From the NCBI RefSeq assembly GCF_003096715.1, contig NZ_QEOL01000023.1:96147-160146 (forward strand): a DNA stretch of 64,000 nucleotides, read 5' to 3'. Positions within the stretch are counted from its first letter, which is position 1. Every line of letters begins with the position of its first letter. Shown piece after piece: positions 6,418 through 15,059 of this stretch. Source of the DNA: Paraburkholderia silvatlantica (GTDB lineage Bacteria > Pseudomonadota > Gammaproteobacteria > Burkholderiales > Burkholderiaceae). The position numbers and the translations under genes were made by a program. Under the pieces are notes generated by a model that was given only the letters and a program-made list of their open reading frames with translations, did no database searches and had not been told where the DNA came from.

Positions 6418-9225
6418 TTAGCTGGCGTTCGGACGAGGCTCGTTTTCACTGCGCTTTTTGCGTCCCTTGCCAGTCACGGTTCCCCCCGAAGGCGCGGTTG
6501 TCCCGGCGTCTGTTCTGGCGTCCGCGCCATTGCCTTTCGCCGATTCGGCTGTGGCGGAGGACTGCACCTTGTTGAATTTCACTTCCTCATTTTTCTTGTC
6601 ATAGTCGATTTCCACGCTATCGCCGGATTTGAGCGCGTCGCCGAGTATTTCCTTCGCAAGGCGGGTTTCCACTTCCTGGCGGATTTGCCGTTTCAGCTCG
6701 CGAGCGCCGAACTCCGGTTGATAACCGACTTCGACCAGATGGTCGACCAGCGACTCGCCTACCTTCAGCGTGATGTCCTGCGCGGCCGCAGTCCGAACGA
6801 CACGATCGAGCTGAATCTGTACGATCGCGCGGATATTTTCCTTTGATAGGGAGTGGAACACGATGATATCGTCGATGCGGTTGAGAAACTCTGGCCGGAA
6901 GTGACTCTTGAGTACCTTCATTAACTCGTCGCGCACTGCGTTTTCGCTCTTGCGCTTCGCCTCTGGCTGTTCGAGGTTCTCCATGATGATCGAAGCGCCA
7001 AGATTGCTCGTGGCGATGATGATCGTATTGCTGAAATCGACGACGCGGCCCTTGCCATCGGTGAGACGCCCGTCGTCGAACACCTGCAGGAGCACGTTGT
7101 AGACGTCCGGGTGCGCTTTCTCGATCTCGTCGAGGAGGATCACGCTGTACGGGCGCCGCCGCACGCGCTCGGTGAGCTGTCCGCCTTCGTCATAACCCAC
7201 GTATCCCGGCGGCGCGCCGATCAGCCGCGCGACGGCATGGCGCTCCATATACTCGCTCATGTCGATCCGGATGATCGCCTGTTCGTCTCCAAAGACGCTT
7301 TCCGCAAGCGCCTTCGCGAGTTCGGTTTTTCCAACACCCGTCGGTCCGAGGAACAGGAAATTCGCAATGGGCCGGTGCTCCTGGCCGAGGCCTGCGCGCG
7401 ACAAACGCACGGCATCGCTCACGGCGATAACGGCATCGTCCTGGCCAACCACGCGCTCCCTCAGCTTGTCCTCCATCTTTAGCAGCTTTTGGCGCTCTTC
7501 CTGCGTGAGCTCGGCAACAGGAATGCCGGTCAGGCGCGAGACGACCTCTGCGACGGAAGCCACTGTCACTTCCAGCGTTTCCGTGCCGGTCTTGCGTTGC
7601 CATGCCTCCATCTTCTCATCGAGCTGCTTCTGCTTCTCGTTGATGCGTTCCTCAAAAGCCTTCGCTTCGTCGTAACGCTTGCGCGAGGATGCGTAGTCCT
7701 GCTCACGCTTGAGCTGGGCAACTTCCGCCTCCAGCTCCTGGATGTCGGCTGGCCGCGACGTAGCGCCGATGCGCACGCGCGCGGCAGCCTGGTCGATCAG
7801 GTCGATGGCCTTATCCGGAAGAAAACGCGAGGTGATATAGCGGTCGGCGAATTCTGCAGCGGCGACGAATGCATCATCGGAAAACGTTACCTGATGGTGC
7901 GCTTCGAGTTTGTCGCGCAGGCCGCGCAGGATAACGATGGTTTGCTCGACGCTTGGCTCGGGAACGAGCACGGGCTGGAAACGACGCTCCAGCGCCGCAT
8001 CTTTTTCGATGTACTTCTGATACTCGTTCAGTGTCGTCGCGCCGATAAGACTCAGCTCGCCGCGCGCGAGTGCGGGTTTTAGCACATTCGCTATGTCGAG
8101 TCCGCCCTCGCCGCCACCTTGCCCGGCGCCAACGATCGTATGCAGTTCGTCGATGAACAAGATGAGTTCATCCTGCCTGGCCGTCACCTCGTCGATCAAC
8201 TGCTTTGCGCGTTCCTCGAATTCACCGCGATACTTCGCGCCGGCGACCATCGAATTGATATTGACTTCGACCAGGCGTTTGCCGCGCAACACCTCAGGGA
8301 CATCACCGTTGACCACGCGCTGCGCGAGTCCTTCAACAATCGCGGTCTTGCCCACACCCGGTTCGCCGATGAGCACAGGGTTGTTCTTCTTGCGGCGCGC
8401 CAGTACCTCAATCGTGCTTTCGATTTCCTGCGCACGGCCGAGCACCGGGTCGAGCTTGCCTTGGCGCGCGAGCGCAGTGAGGTCCCGGCCGAACTTGTCG
8501 AGGTTCGGCGTACCCGTGGGCGTTTCGACGCGCCCGTCTTCCGCGCCCTTGCCGACAACCTTTACCACTTTCTGGCGCAGTGCCTCGGGCGTCACGCCAT
8601 ACTTCTTTAGCAGCGTGCCAGCCAGGCTTTCCGGCACGGCGGCGAGGCCAACTAGCAGATGCTCTGGACCAACGTACGAATGGCCGAGATCGCGAGACGC
8701 CTGGAATGCGAACTGAAAAGCCTTTTTCAGCCGCGGCGATACGGTCATTCTCTCGAGCGATTCGTCGTCGCTGGCCGTGCCGTGCTTTGCGTGCTCGTCG
8801 ATATAGCCCTTGATATCCTGAGGCGAGAGCTTCAACTCTTTGAGTAGTGCTGCACATACGTCGGTATCCGCAAGCACGTAGAGCAGATGCTCGGTGTCGA
8901 GCTCGGTGCGGTGCAATTCGTGAGCCTTCTCGGCGGCGCGTTGCAGCAGCTCCATGGTTTGCTCGCCGAACGCATCAGTGGCGTCGACAGACTCCCGAGG
9001 CACGCTTGCACTCATTGCGGATTCGTCGCCGAAATCCCCGAGCAAACCCGGGAGGCCGCCTCCACCGCCGAGCAGCGAATCGAATGGGTTGAGCATGCTT
9101 TGATGGCGCATCAACTGTCGATAGTGATAGTCGCAGATCGACAGCGACTTGCGTTCGCCGTTTTCGGTCACAACGGCTCGCGCGACAGCGGGACGAGCGT
9201 GGCAAATATCACAGAGTGTAGGCAT
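6418..9225 (-). CDS. ClpC/ClpG-like AAA+ unfoldase-disaggregase with zinc-finger N-terminus
   Basis: 935 residues. Order: a Cys-rich N-terminus (C5xxC8 ... C31xxH34, zinc-binding pattern), a Gly-rich linker, a double Clp_N domain (about 85-225), AAA-1 with Walker A GEPGVGKT (287-294), a short coiled-coil middle region (about 495-545), AAA-2 with Walker A GPTGVGKT (627-634) and a basic 55-residue C-terminal extension. The segment after SNLGAS (741-765), where ClpA/ClpC/ClpX carry the (I/L/V)GF loop that docks ClpP, has no such tripeptide. A zinc N-terminus, ClpC-size middle region, missing ClpP loop and C-terminal tail are the described hallmarks of the stand-alone disaggregase ClpG/ClpK. Start 9225 is supported by GAGGTG upstream; the longer frame to 9444 is not. 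If it is not ClpG, it is a ClpC paralog. Confidence 0.85.
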   Translation of the reverse strand: MPTLCDICHARPAVARAVVTENGERKSLSICDYHYRQLMRHQSMLNPFDSLLGGGGGLPGLLGDFGDESAMSASVPRESVDATDAFGEQTMELLQRAAEKAHELHRTELDTEHLLYVLADTDVCAALLKELKLSPQDIKGYIDEHAKHGTASDDESLERMTVSPRLKKAFQFAFQASRDLGHSYVGPEHLLVGLAAVPESLAGTLLKKYGVTPEALRQKVVKVVGKGAEDGRVETPTGTPNLDKFGRDLTALARQGKLDPVLGRAQEIESTIEVLARRKKNNPVLIGEPGVGKTAIVEGLAQRVVNGDVPEVLRGKRLVEVNINSMVAGAKYRGEFEERAKQLIDEVTARQDELILFIDELHTIVGAGQGGGEGGLDIANVLKPALARGELSLIGATTLNEYQKYIEKDAALERRFQPVLVPEPSVEQTIVILRGLRDKLEAHHQVTFSDDAFVAAAEFADRYITSRFLPDKAIDLIDQAAARVRIGATSRPADIQELEAEVAQLKREQDYASSRKRYDEAKAFEERINEKQKQLDEKMEAWQRKTGTETLEVTVASVAEVVSRLTGIPVAELTQEERQKLLKMEDKLRERVVGQDDAVIAVSDAVRLSRAGLGQEHRPIANFLFLGPTGVGKTELAKALAESVFGDEQAIIRIDMSEYMERHAVARLIGAPPGYVGYDEGGQLTERVRRRPYSVILLDEIEKAHPDVYNVLLQVFDDGRLTDGKGRVVDFSNTIIIATSNLGASIIMENLEQPEAKRKSENAVRDELMKVLKSHFRPEFLNRIDDIIVFHSLSKENIRAIVQIQLDRVVRTAAAQDITLKVGESLVDHLVEVGYQPEFGARELKRQIRQEVETRLAKEILGDALKSGDSVEIDYDKKNEEVKFNKVQSSATAESAKGNGADARTDAGTTAPSGGTVTGKGRKKRSENEPRPNAS

Positions 9226-9516
9226 GATCGAAGCACCTCTAACCGTTTGGGTTGTGCTGTGCGCAAGCACCGCAGACATTAGACGAGAGCGCGATGGAAG
9301 CCAAAAAGGGACAATTTGACGACTGAATTCTATGGTTGGATTCAGCGGATGTGAACCTCTGACCATCCGATACTTTATATCGGGGAGTGGCGGATCGATC
9401 TTATGGTGTGTGCGATATCGCGGCGCGCAATTGTTGCTCAACACGGTGTTGGGAGACGATAATGCGATCGTCGATATCCGCCGCGGATAAAATCGTTTTT
9501 TCTATCGGGTTCAATA
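9226..9516. promoter_or_regulatory. Divergent upstream region of ClpG-like gene and membrane protein gene
   Basis: This 291-bp AT-richer region separates two divergent genes and must carry both promoters. It contains the dyads CTGAAT/ATTCAG (9323-9345) and CCGATA-CTTTA-TATCGG (9368-9384). I did not find a convincing heat-shock (sigma-32) promoter by eye. Confidence 0.35.
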
Positions 9517-9990
9517 ATGAACATGAATAACGATGCCAGTGTGCGTGTTGAAGAACGCAAAAAGACCGGGCCGCACCTGACCACGCATGAGCACGTGGGG
9601 CTCAACGGCAAGATTGCTGTGGCTATCACCAATGTCGTCGGCACCATGTGGTGTGCCTACGTTTTTGCAGCCATTGCGCTTGTGAGCTTACCGTCGGCTA
9701 TTCAAGGTGGTGTTTCAACTCTCGTTGCGTGGATCGCACAGACGTTTTTGCAGCTCGTCTTGCTTTCCGTAATCATGGTCGGCCAGAAGGTGGCGGCCGC
9801 GTCATCCGATAAACAGGCGCTGCAAACCTATAAAGACGCCGAAACGCTCCTGAAGTTGCAGGACGAAATGCGCAGGCTCATTGAAGTCAACAATGCGCTG
9901 ACGGAGGCAATCCATCGCGCCGTGCTGGAAAGGCAAGGCTCGACGACCGGACAGGGCTCCGCGGCGGGGGATTCACGGCCATCAACCTGA
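9517..9990 (+). CDS. Small two-TM membrane protein (DUF1003-like)
   Basis: 157 residues. After a charged N-terminus come two hydrophobic segments, NVVGTMWCAYVFAAIALVSL and IAQTFLQLVLLSVIMVGQ, then a helical charged tail (TYKDAETLLKLQDEMRRLIE) and a Ser/Gly-rich end. This layout resembles DUF1003-type inner-membrane proteins, which lack a defined function. It is divergent from the ClpG-like gene across 291 bp, so co-regulation in a stress response is possible but unproven. Confidence 0.7.
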   Translation: MNMNNDASVRVEERKKTGPHLTTHEHVGLNGKIAVAITNVVGTMWCAYVFAAIALVSLPSAIQGGVSTLVAWIAQTFLQLVLLSVIMVGQKVAAASSDKQALQTYKDAETLLKLQDEMRRLIEVNNALTEAIHRAVLERQGSTTGQGSAAGDSRPST

Positions 9991-10009
9991 ATGTTAATGG
10001 AGACAGTGG

Positions 10010-10240
10010 ATGGCTCGAACCGACGGTGTGACTTGCTTCGGGTTTCAGATAACGACGCAATCCCGAGACAATGAGCGGGGCGGCTGGATCGCGCACGTGG
10101 AGATCCGTCACGATGGCCGTTTGTTTGCGACCTGTAGCCCGGACACCGTGCAGCCGGAATGGCTGCGGAGGCAGAGGCCAATCGTGATGGTCTGGAGCGA
10201 GGCTGCAAGTTCATCGGCCGTGTCAGGAATGACCTTCAGG
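10010..10240 (+). pseudogene. Frameshifted small Burkholderia-type protein gene
   Basis: From the ATG at 10010 (GGAGA upstream) the frame reads a plausible small protein, ending in SPDTVQPEW at about 10162. The natural continuation (AEAEANRDGLERGCKFIGR) is in the next frame, from about 10159 to 10220. The join falls around 10160-10165, so one base appears lost or gained. Without the shift the first frame runs on as antisense of the neighbouring LysR gene, which is not protein-like. The pattern GGWIAHV...PEW...RDGLERG...FI resembles a small uncharacterised protein type common in Burkholderia. A sequencing error would also explain it. Confidence 0.5.
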
Positions 10241-10333
10241 ATCGCTCGTGGGTTGCTGTTCGCGAGCACGCTGAGCGCTGGTTCTTCAGACTTGAATGCA
10301 CGCAGGAAGCTGAGATCGGTGCTCCGATATTGG

Positions 10334-11233
10334 CTATTGGGACAACGCCTCGGAGAGGTAACTCCTGAGCGTGTCGACAATTTTTCGAACCCTCAGGGGA
10401 ATTGGACGTTGCGGCTGGATAAGCAGACTCAGCGCGAGCGCAGGCACTTCATGCTGCGGGAGTACCCGCACCAGGTCGCCCGTTTCGAGAGCGTCCTTTA
10501 CGGCGGGTGTTTCGAGCACACCGAGCCCGAGTCCCGCCAGAACCATTTCATACATCGGTCGCCAGTGCGTAGTCTTGATGATCGTCCGAATCGGAACGCT
10601 GTCGATGAGTGCGCCATCTCGCGAGAGGGGTAGCAGGTCCGCGTCGAAGGAACCTTTCACGCGAATCAGATTGTGTCTTGCGAGGTCCGCCAGATTGTCG
10701 ATTGCCTCGTGCCGTTTCAGATAATCCGGCGCCGCTACGAGCACGCGTCCGATCTCCCCCAGCGGCCAGGCGATGTACGCACCGTCGCCTAACTGTCCGA
10801 GACGAAACGAGATGTCGACGCCCTCGGTCACAAGATCGGTGACCTTGTCATTGAGCACGAGTTCGATGTCGATGCGCGGATAGCTTTCACGGATCCGCTT
10901 CACCCCCTCCGGCAGAAGTGTTTCACCGAAACAGTGCGGCGCAGCAATGCGGATCGAGCCCTTCACGGCCTGTTCGTCATTCGAAACTTCGGCCACGGCT
11001 TGCTCCACGGCGCCCAGAACAGCTTTGCTGCGCTCGTGGAAGATGATTCCCTCAGGTGTGCATTTGAAGGCGCGTGCGTTGCGCTGCAGCAGGCGACATC
11101 CGAGGTACTTCTCGAGCCGCTCGATGCGCTCACTCACGGCCGGCTGCCCGATGTCCAGATCTCTTGCCGCGCCCGAGATGCTGCCTCTTTCGACTACTCT
11201 CACGTATATCCGCATGGCCTCCAAAAGGTTCAC
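10334..11233 (-). CDS. LysR-family regulator (paralog 2)
   Basis: 299 residues from a GTG at 11233 with AAGGA upstream; an ATG at 11296 would add 21 residues not shared with the paralog. The N-terminus NLLEAMRIYVRVVERGSISG and helix-turn-helix IGQPAVSERIERLEKYLGCR are almost the same as in the LysR at 5252-6187, while the effector domains have diverged more. Both have EGVDISFR/EGIDISFR-type ligand-pocket segments. It is followed downstream by the broken small gene on the opposite strand. The regulated genes are unknown. Confidence 0.85.
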   Translation of the reverse strand: MNLLEAMRIYVRVVERGSISGAARDLDIGQPAVSERIERLEKYLGCRLLQRNARAFKCTPEGIIFHERSKAVLGAVEQAVAEVSNDEQAVKGSIRIAAPHCFGETLLPEGVKRIRESYPRIDIELVLNDKVTDLVTEGVDISFRLGQLGDGAYIAWPLGEIGRVLVAAPDYLKRHEAIDNLADLARHNLIRVKGSFDADLLPLSRDGALIDSVPIRTIIKTTHWRPMYEMVLAGLGLGVLETPAVKDALETGDLVRVLPQHEVPALALSLLIQPQRPIPLRVRKIVDTLRSYLSEALSQ

Positions 11234-11553
11234 ATTACGTTCCTTGCCGTGGCCAGCGATATTCGCGGTGCGTCCTTCAGTAAGTGGCGTTGACATACGA
11301 TTCCTCTCATTTCTATCACTCCGATTCTTGCGTCGCGTCTCGAAGAGGCGACGTGGCGATGGAACAAGAGTAAGAGGGCTGACTCATGCGCGGAGCGCAC
11401 AAATCGCGCTCACTGAGTAGAGTACAGTTTTGCTGGGGCAAGAACTGCGGGAGAATATAGATAACAGTTGGCGCTCAGGCGAGAGCCGAACTGTTATGGA
11501 AGCCAGGCCGGGCACAAAACGACGCGGGAAATCAGTCGGGCGCGAGCGGCAGC
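11234..11553. other. Intergenic stretch with a long inverted repeat
   Basis: These 320 bases hold no gene I can support. They contain a strong inverted repeat: ATAACAGTT at 11461-11469 and AACTGTTAT at 11489-11497, extended by GGC/GCC with one bulged base. On the minus strand it lies 57 bp beyond the bestrophin stop and could be its 3' hairpin (no T-run), or a DNA dyad. Confidence 0.45.
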
Positions 11554-12465
11554 TCAAGTAAGCTGATAGGGGCGAGCGGGCGCAACGGGGTCGGGAACGG
11601 GGCATCCACATAGCTCGAGAACGGAGCGTTCAATATTGCGCGACATTGCGTCGAGTGCGAGCGCGTTGGGTGCTACGCTGAACGGATCGGCGACTTCACT
11701 CGCGATCGCTTCGAGCGCGATCAGCGTATAGGCAATGAAAACGCACAGCAGCGGTGTAAAGAACTCCGTGGAATCGACAAGCCCAAAAGGCAGCAAAACG
11801 CAATAGGCATAGACGGTACGATGCAGCAGCACATTATAGGCAAACGGAATCGGCGTCGAGGCGATACGCTCGCAGCCGCCCAATGCCTTGCCCAGCTCGT
11901 CGAGTTGTGTGTCCAGCATCCACAGCTTCGTATCGGATGTATGAACACGCTGCTTCGGGATCGAGAGTTCGCGTCGTATTTCGTTGAGAACGGACATCGG
12001 TCTATATATCTGGCTGCATACCATCTCGGCCTGCTCGCGGCCAACAAGACGCTGAAGGTCTTTCGTGGGATCGGTGCCACGCAACTCGTGCTTGAGGGCG
12101 TAAACGAATGCGATTATCTGCTGTGCAATGCGCAAGGTATCCGCGCGCTCCGGAATGTAGCAAAGCATCTGCGAAGTCAGCGTGCGCGAAGCGATCAGCA
12201 AATTGCCCCAGAGATGCCGCGCTTCGTTGAATCGCTCATAACTGGCGTTGTTTCGAAATGCGAGGAAGATTGCCAGTGCGACGCCGAACAGGGTGAAGGG
12301 CGCGGTGTTGAGCGGAATCTTTTCGCCAAACACTCGCCCGTGCGTGAAGACCGCGAGCGTACTCACAACTGCCATGAAGCACAGTTGGGGAATGATTGAT
12401 GACAGAACCGATCCGTTCCAGACGAACAACAGCCGGAACCAGTTTTCCCGCGGCCGGACGATCAT
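11554..12465 (-). CDS. Bestrophin-family ion channel protein
   Basis: 303 residues beginning MIVRPRENWFRLLFVWNGSV, the standard opening of bacterial bestrophins (UPF0187). It is followed by hydrophobic segments including LCFMAVVSTLAVF and FTLFGVALAIFLAF, the conserved RNNASYERFNEARHLWG motif, and a C-terminal ALEAIASEVADPFS segment. Homologs form pentameric ion channels (Cl- in animals, cation-selective in the Klebsiella protein). It lies 85 bp downstream of cydB on the same strand, so it could be read through from the oxidase operon. Confidence 0.88.
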   Translation of the reverse strand: MIVRPRENWFRLLFVWNGSVLSSIIPQLCFMAVVSTLAVFTHGRVFGEKIPLNTAPFTLFGVALAIFLAFRNNASYERFNEARHLWGNLLIASRTLTSQMLCYIPERADTLRIAQQIIAFVYALKHELRGTDPTKDLQRLVGREQAEMVCSQIYRPMSVLNEIRRELSIPKQRVHTSDTKLWMLDTQLDELGKALGGCERIASTPIPFAYNVLLHRTVYAYCVLLPFGLVDSTEFFTPLLCVFIAYTLIALEAIASEVADPFSVAPNALALDAMSRNIERSVLELCGCPVPDPVAPARPYQLT

Positions 12466-12550
12466 GATGGCCTTTTATTATCTGGAGTATTGAAGTACTG
12501 TCGCCAGCTCGTAAAGCGTGCGTGTTCAGTTCGTGTTTTCTCGCTGCGCT

Positions 12551-13558
12551 TCAGTGATAGCCGTGGTCTCCTTCGCGTACCTTGCCCCGGAACACGCGAT
12601 ATTGCATGGCGTTGTAGACGATAATGACCGGCAGCACGATGACCGTGCCGACGAGAGCGAACAGCTGGCTCGAACGGCTGGACGACGCGTCCCAGATCGT
12701 GAGCGACGGTGGCACGATGTATGGCCAGATGCTGATGATCAGTCCGGTATAGCCGAGAAAGCAGATTGCGAGCGAGAGCAGGAAGGGCATCGCTTCGTGG
12801 CTGCGGTTCAGCGAGCGGTAGATACCCAGCGTGCACAGCACCACGAGAATCGGCACTGGCAGGAACCAGCCGAGATTGCCGCTGAAGAACCAGCGCTGTC
12901 GCACGGCGGGCAGGCCTAACACGGTCCACAGGCTAACGATGGCGATCGCCAGAAGCAGCACAGCAAGGAGCGGACGCATGATCTGGCGCATCTTGCGCTG
13001 CAGTTCGCCGTCGGTCTTCAGAATCAGCCAGCCGCAACCGAGCGTCGCATACGTGAGCAATACGCCGAAACCGCAGAACACGCTAAACGGCGAGAACCAG
13101 TCGAAGGGGTCGCCCGCGAACTTGTCGTCGACAATCTTGATGCCCTGCAAGAGCGATCCGAGCGTGATGCCCTGGCACATTGCGGCGAGCGCCGAGCCGC
13201 CAATGAACGCGAGATCCCAGGCATGTTGCGTACGCGTGGCCTTCGCGCGCAACTCGAAGGCCGCGCCGCGAAAAATCAGGCCGACTACCATGAGAATAAG
13301 CGGCATGTAGTTGGCGGGCAGCAGCGTCGAGTAGACCACGGGAAAGGCGCCATAAAGACCGGCGCCGCCCAGCACGAGAAATGTTTCGTTCCCGTCCCAC
13401 ACCGGTGCGACGGTATTGAGCATCACCTCGCGTTCGGCTTTTTCTTCGAAGAACGGAAACAGCAGGCCGATGCCCAGATCGAAGCCGTCGAGCATCACGT
13501 AGATAAAAACGCCGAGTCCGATGATGGCGGCCCAGATCACGGGAAGATCGATTTGCAT
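12551..13558 (-). CDS. cydB: Cytochrome bd-type quinol oxidase subunit II
   Basis: 335 residues, opening MQIDLPVIWAAIIGLGVFIY then MLDGFDLGIGLLFPF, the conserved CydB start (DGFDLG). Multiple hydrophobic helices follow, and the conserved VWDGNETFLVL motif is present. It starts four bases after the cydA stop, so the two are translationally coupled. The ATG at 13558 is chosen over the upstream frame because it starts the conserved region. With the short CydA it forms a cyanide-insensitive-type (CioAB) terminal quinol oxidase in the inner membrane. Confidence 0.93.
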   Translation of the reverse strand: MQIDLPVIWAAIIGLGVFIYVMLDGFDLGIGLLFPFFEEKAEREVMLNTVAPVWDGNETFLVLGGAGLYGAFPVVYSTLLPANYMPLILMVVGLIFRGAAFELRAKATRTQHAWDLAFIGGSALAAMCQGITLGSLLQGIKIVDDKFAGDPFDWFSPFSVFCGFGVLLTYATLGCGWLILKTDGELQRKMRQIMRPLLAVLLLAIAIVSLWTVLGLPAVRQRWFFSGNLGWFLPVPILVVLCTLGIYRSLNRSHEAMPFLLSLAICFLGYTGLIISIWPYIVPPSLTIWDASSSRSSQLFALVGTVIVLPVIIVYNAMQYRVFRGKVREGDHGYH

Positions 13559-13562
13559 GGCC

Positions 13563-14951
13563 TCAGTCCCCCACGACGGCGTCGAGCGCACGATTGTGCA
13601 ATCCGGGATACTTGAGCGATTCGACACTTTCGACGCCCATCGCCGGACCTTTTTTCATCATCTTGAGCATGTAATAGACGCCTGTTCCAAAGACGAGAAA
13701 ATAGACAATCACGAAGATGAGCAACGAAACGCCAGCCTGTTGTGCTCCGATGGGTGACACCGAGTCGACGGTACGTACGATGCCGTACACGGTCCACGGT
13801 TGCCTGCCCACCTCGGTCGTGATCCAGCCTGCCAGGAGTGCCAGAATGCCCGATGGCCCCATGCAGAATACGAACCACTGAAACCAGCGTGCTTCATAAA
13901 GCCGGCCGCCGCGCCGAAGCAGGAGTCCGATCACGGCGGTCAACAACATCAGCATGCCAAGGCCGGCCATGATCCGGAACGTCCAGAACACAATTGGCGA
14001 GAATGGGCGATCCCCAGGTGGAAACTCCTTGAGTCCGCGAATTTCGCCGTTCCAGCTATGTGTGAGAATCAGGCTGCCGAGATGCGGTACCCTGATCGCG
14101 TAACGTGTCACTTCCGCATTCATGTCGGGAAAGCCGACCAGATTGAGCGCGGTGCCGCCACGCTCGGTTTCCCAGAGTCCTTCAATGGCGGCGATTTTCG
14201 CCGGCTGGTACTCGCGCGTATTGAGACCGTGCGCATCACCGACCAGAATCTGGATGGGCGCGAGAACGAGCAGTATCCACAACGCCATCGAAAAGCTGCG
14301 TTTTACCGGCACGTCGCGCCGACCGTGGAGCAAATGCCACGCGCCGCAGGCGGCCACGATAAAGGCGGCGACGATAAAGGCCGCGATGGTCATGTGTGCG
14401 AGACGGAACGGGAACGAGGGATTGAAGATCACCTTGAACCAGTCCACGGGTACGATGCGGCCGTTCTGGATCGCGTAACCCTGCGGTGTTTGCATGAAGC
14501 TGTTCGACGAGAGAATCCAGAATGTCGAGATGAGCGTGCCGACCGCGACCATGAGCGTGGCGAAGAAGTGGGCTTTCGGGCTCACGCGAGTCCAGCCGAA
14601 CAGCATGACGCCGAGAAAACCCGCCTCGAGGAAGAACGCAGTCAGGACTTCATAAGTCAGCAGCGGACCCGTGATATTGCCTGCAATCGTCGAGAATCCG
14701 CTCCAGTTGGTGCCGAACTCGTACGCCATGACGACGCCCGAGACCACGCCCATGCCGAATCCCACCGCGAAGATTTTCGACCAGAAGCGGTACATGTCCT
14801 TGTAGGCCGCATCGCCCGTGAGCAGAAGACGCCATTCGAGTACGGCGAGAAAGCTCGCCATGCCGATGCTGATCGCCGGAAACACGATATGAAACGAGAC
14901 GGTAAATGCGAACTGCAGCCTGGCCAGATGAAATGCGTCGAAGATGTCCAT
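13563..14951 (-). CDS. cydA: Cytochrome bd-type quinol oxidase subunit I, short Q-loop (CIO type)
   Basis: 462 residues, shorter than E. coli CydA (about 520) because the Q-loop is short, as in the CIO-type oxidases of Pseudomonas and Burkholderia. Heme ligands are recognisable: His21 in SFHIVFP, the His in FRLAHMTIAAF, and the Met in FRIMAGLG. The heme d site PAKIAAIEG and the GRQPW motif are intact. Upstream is a YdeP-type oxidoreductase, downstream is cydB. Expected role: oxidation of ubiquinol with oxygen reduction, giving respiration under low oxygen or with cytochrome c oxidase inhibited. Confidence 0.94.
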   Translation of the reverse strand: MDIFDAFHLARLQFAFTVSFHIVFPAISIGMASFLAVLEWRLLLTGDAAYKDMYRFWSKIFAVGFGMGVVSGVVMAYEFGTNWSGFSTIAGNITGPLLTYEVLTAFFLEAGFLGVMLFGWTRVSPKAHFFATLMVAVGTLISTFWILSSNSFMQTPQGYAIQNGRIVPVDWFKVIFNPSFPFRLAHMTIAAFIVAAFIVAACGAWHLLHGRRDVPVKRSFSMALWILLVLAPIQILVGDAHGLNTREYQPAKIAAIEGLWETERGGTALNLVGFPDMNAEVTRYAIRVPHLGSLILTHSWNGEIRGLKEFPPGDRPFSPIVFWTFRIMAGLGMLMLLTAVIGLLLRRGGRLYEARWFQWFVFCMGPSGILALLAGWITTEVGRQPWTVYGIVRTVDSVSPIGAQQAGVSLLIFVIVYFLVFGTGVYYMLKMMKKGPAMGVESVESLKYPGLHNRALDAVVGD

Positions 14952-15001
14952 GATTCTTTTGCGCTCCTGGGTGACGACTGCATTTGCACACCAGAGACAT
15001 G

Positions 15002-15032
15002 CCGGCCGGGAAGGCGGGGCGCGCCCGGCCGG
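15002..15032. other. GC-rich hairpin between YdeP-type gene and cydA
   Basis: CCGGCCGGG (15002-15010) and CCCGGCCGG (15024-15032) form a perfect 9-bp stem with a 13-base loop in the 108-bp gap between the oxidoreductase stop and the cydA start. There is no T-run on either side. It could limit read-through or protect the cyd mRNA 5' end. Confidence 0.5.
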
Positions 15033-15059
15033 ACTACCGAAATTGCATACGACCAGGCC

